In this document: positions 63,689-64,000 of the stretch, in pieces | How positions within the stretch are numbered: position 1 is the stretch's first letter | How the letters are laid out: every line of letters starts with the position of its first letter | The notes under the pieces: model-generated | What the model was told of the DNA's origin: nothing | Database searches by the model: none | Seen by the model: the letters and a program-made list of their open reading frames with translations, nothing else | DNA from: an uncultured bacterium | GTDB taxonomy: Bacteria; Cyanobacteriota; Vampirovibrionia; Gastranaerophilales; Gastranaerophilaceae | Reading direction: 5' to 3' | DNA: 64,000 nt | NCBI GenBank assembly: GCA_902777385.1 | Contig: CACYTP010000001.1 | Location: 124,001-188,000, forward strand | Translations under genes and position numbers: made by a program

Positions 63689-64000
63689 TTATACCCACTC
63701 TCTTTTTAATACCCGAAATAATCTCTAATAACGATTCTGATTTAATATTGAATGATTTTATAATATCACAACATTCATCTAAAAGGCAAGCCAATTTACA
63801 TTTAGAGGTATCCAAGCCATATAATGTTACATAAGTTAATTTATCGGCATTACTGTCTTTGCCTATCGTTTTACCCATTTCTTCGAATGTTGAAATTACA
63901 TCTAAAATATCATCACTTATCTGAAATGCTACTCCAAGTTTCTGTGCAAGTTCTGATATTTTTTCAATTTCTTTGTCGCTCGCTCCGGCAATAATGGCTC
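63669..64000 (-). CDS. ispA: Polyprenyl (farnesyl/geranylgeranyl) diphosphate synthase, C-terminal part
   Basis: About 110 residues are inside the window; the 5' part lies beyond the right edge. The second aspartate-rich motif FQISDDILDV is visible, followed by the family's GKTIGKDSNADKLTYVTLYG lysine segment and the helical tail. It condenses IPP with allylic diphosphates, downstream of ispF in isoprenoid supply. Product chain length is set by residues near the first DDxxD, which is not in the window. Confidence 0.9.
   Translation of the reverse strand, partial: AIIAGASDKEIEKISELAQKLGVAFQISDDILDVISTFEEMGKTIGKDSNADKLTYVTLYGLDTSKCKLACLLDECCDIIKSFNIKSESLLEIISGIKKRVGINDSLTR

Overview
The window is AT-rich chromosomal DNA from an uncultured-type Gram-negative bacterium. 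My best guess is a gut member of the Gastranaerophilales/Melainabacteria, the non-photosynthetic sister group of Cyanobacteria. Four things point that way: pseudopilins with the N-terminus FTLAEVLITLGIIGVVAAMT, a tmRNA tag that begins ANN as in cyanobacteria, lipid A genes (waaA) together with the MEP pathway (ispF), and many lineage-type hypothetical proteins such as the MGLAASQA family and proteins with an early NFTA/QFTG motif. The assignment is inference; no 16S rRNA is present.

Positions 1-37000 are ordinary core chromosome. They carry ispF, prs, aroB-aroK, tyrA, alr, waaA, ilvE, the dnaG-rpoD macromolecular synthesis pair, metG, a YsxC/EngB GTPase gene and a xerC-type recombinase gene. 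Interspersed are a GT-C membrane glycosyltransferase, a GT92 glycosyltransferase, a CHAP-domain protein, a calpain-like protease, a TPR lipid/periplasm-targeted protein and several MarR, HxlR, WYL and XRE regulators. Two unlinked loci (about 7.8-9.0 kb and 26.3-27.7 kb) share one design: a pseudopilin gene divergent from a 105-aa XRE regulator, with nearly matching pilin promoters. At 9.0-9.6 kb a DUF559 nuclease gene sits between perfect 72-bp repeats.

Positions 37.2-39.1 kb are a decayed accessory zone: an LprI-like protein, a GH108 lysozyme gene broken by an in-frame stop, and tandem GC-rich palindromic repeats. An 85-bp perfect direct repeat (38906-38990 and 61669-61753) contains the last 16 nt of the tmRNA gene. 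It frames a 22.7-kb segment that lies immediately downstream of ssrA, which is what an ssrA-integrated genomic island looks like.

The island (about 38.99-61.7 kb) holds a ten-gene type I restriction-modification operon with embedded accessory genes (YgjP-like metallopeptidase, DUF2188, KTSC, RhuM, an extra single TRD protein). It also holds a group of small unknown genes, a CusCBA-type RND efflux operon, a truncated WYL regulator and a Mu-like transposition module (transposase, frameshifted ATPase, catalytic-domain-less tyrosine recombinase, small HTH protein). Between a zinc-ribbon gene and an RlaP/YcgL-type DNA polymerase-beta-fold nucleotidyltransferase gene lies 446 bp of non-coding DNA. 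It contains three tandem units of about 70 nt that share the motif ACGTCCKAAACG, each closed by a different but perfectly complementary stem. This covariation between units is the strongest hint in the window of an undescribed RNA-based system.

From 61.7 kb to the end the core chromosome resumes: ssrA, a membrane-anchored unknown, a divergent PAP2-family protein and the 3' part of a polyprenyl synthase gene.
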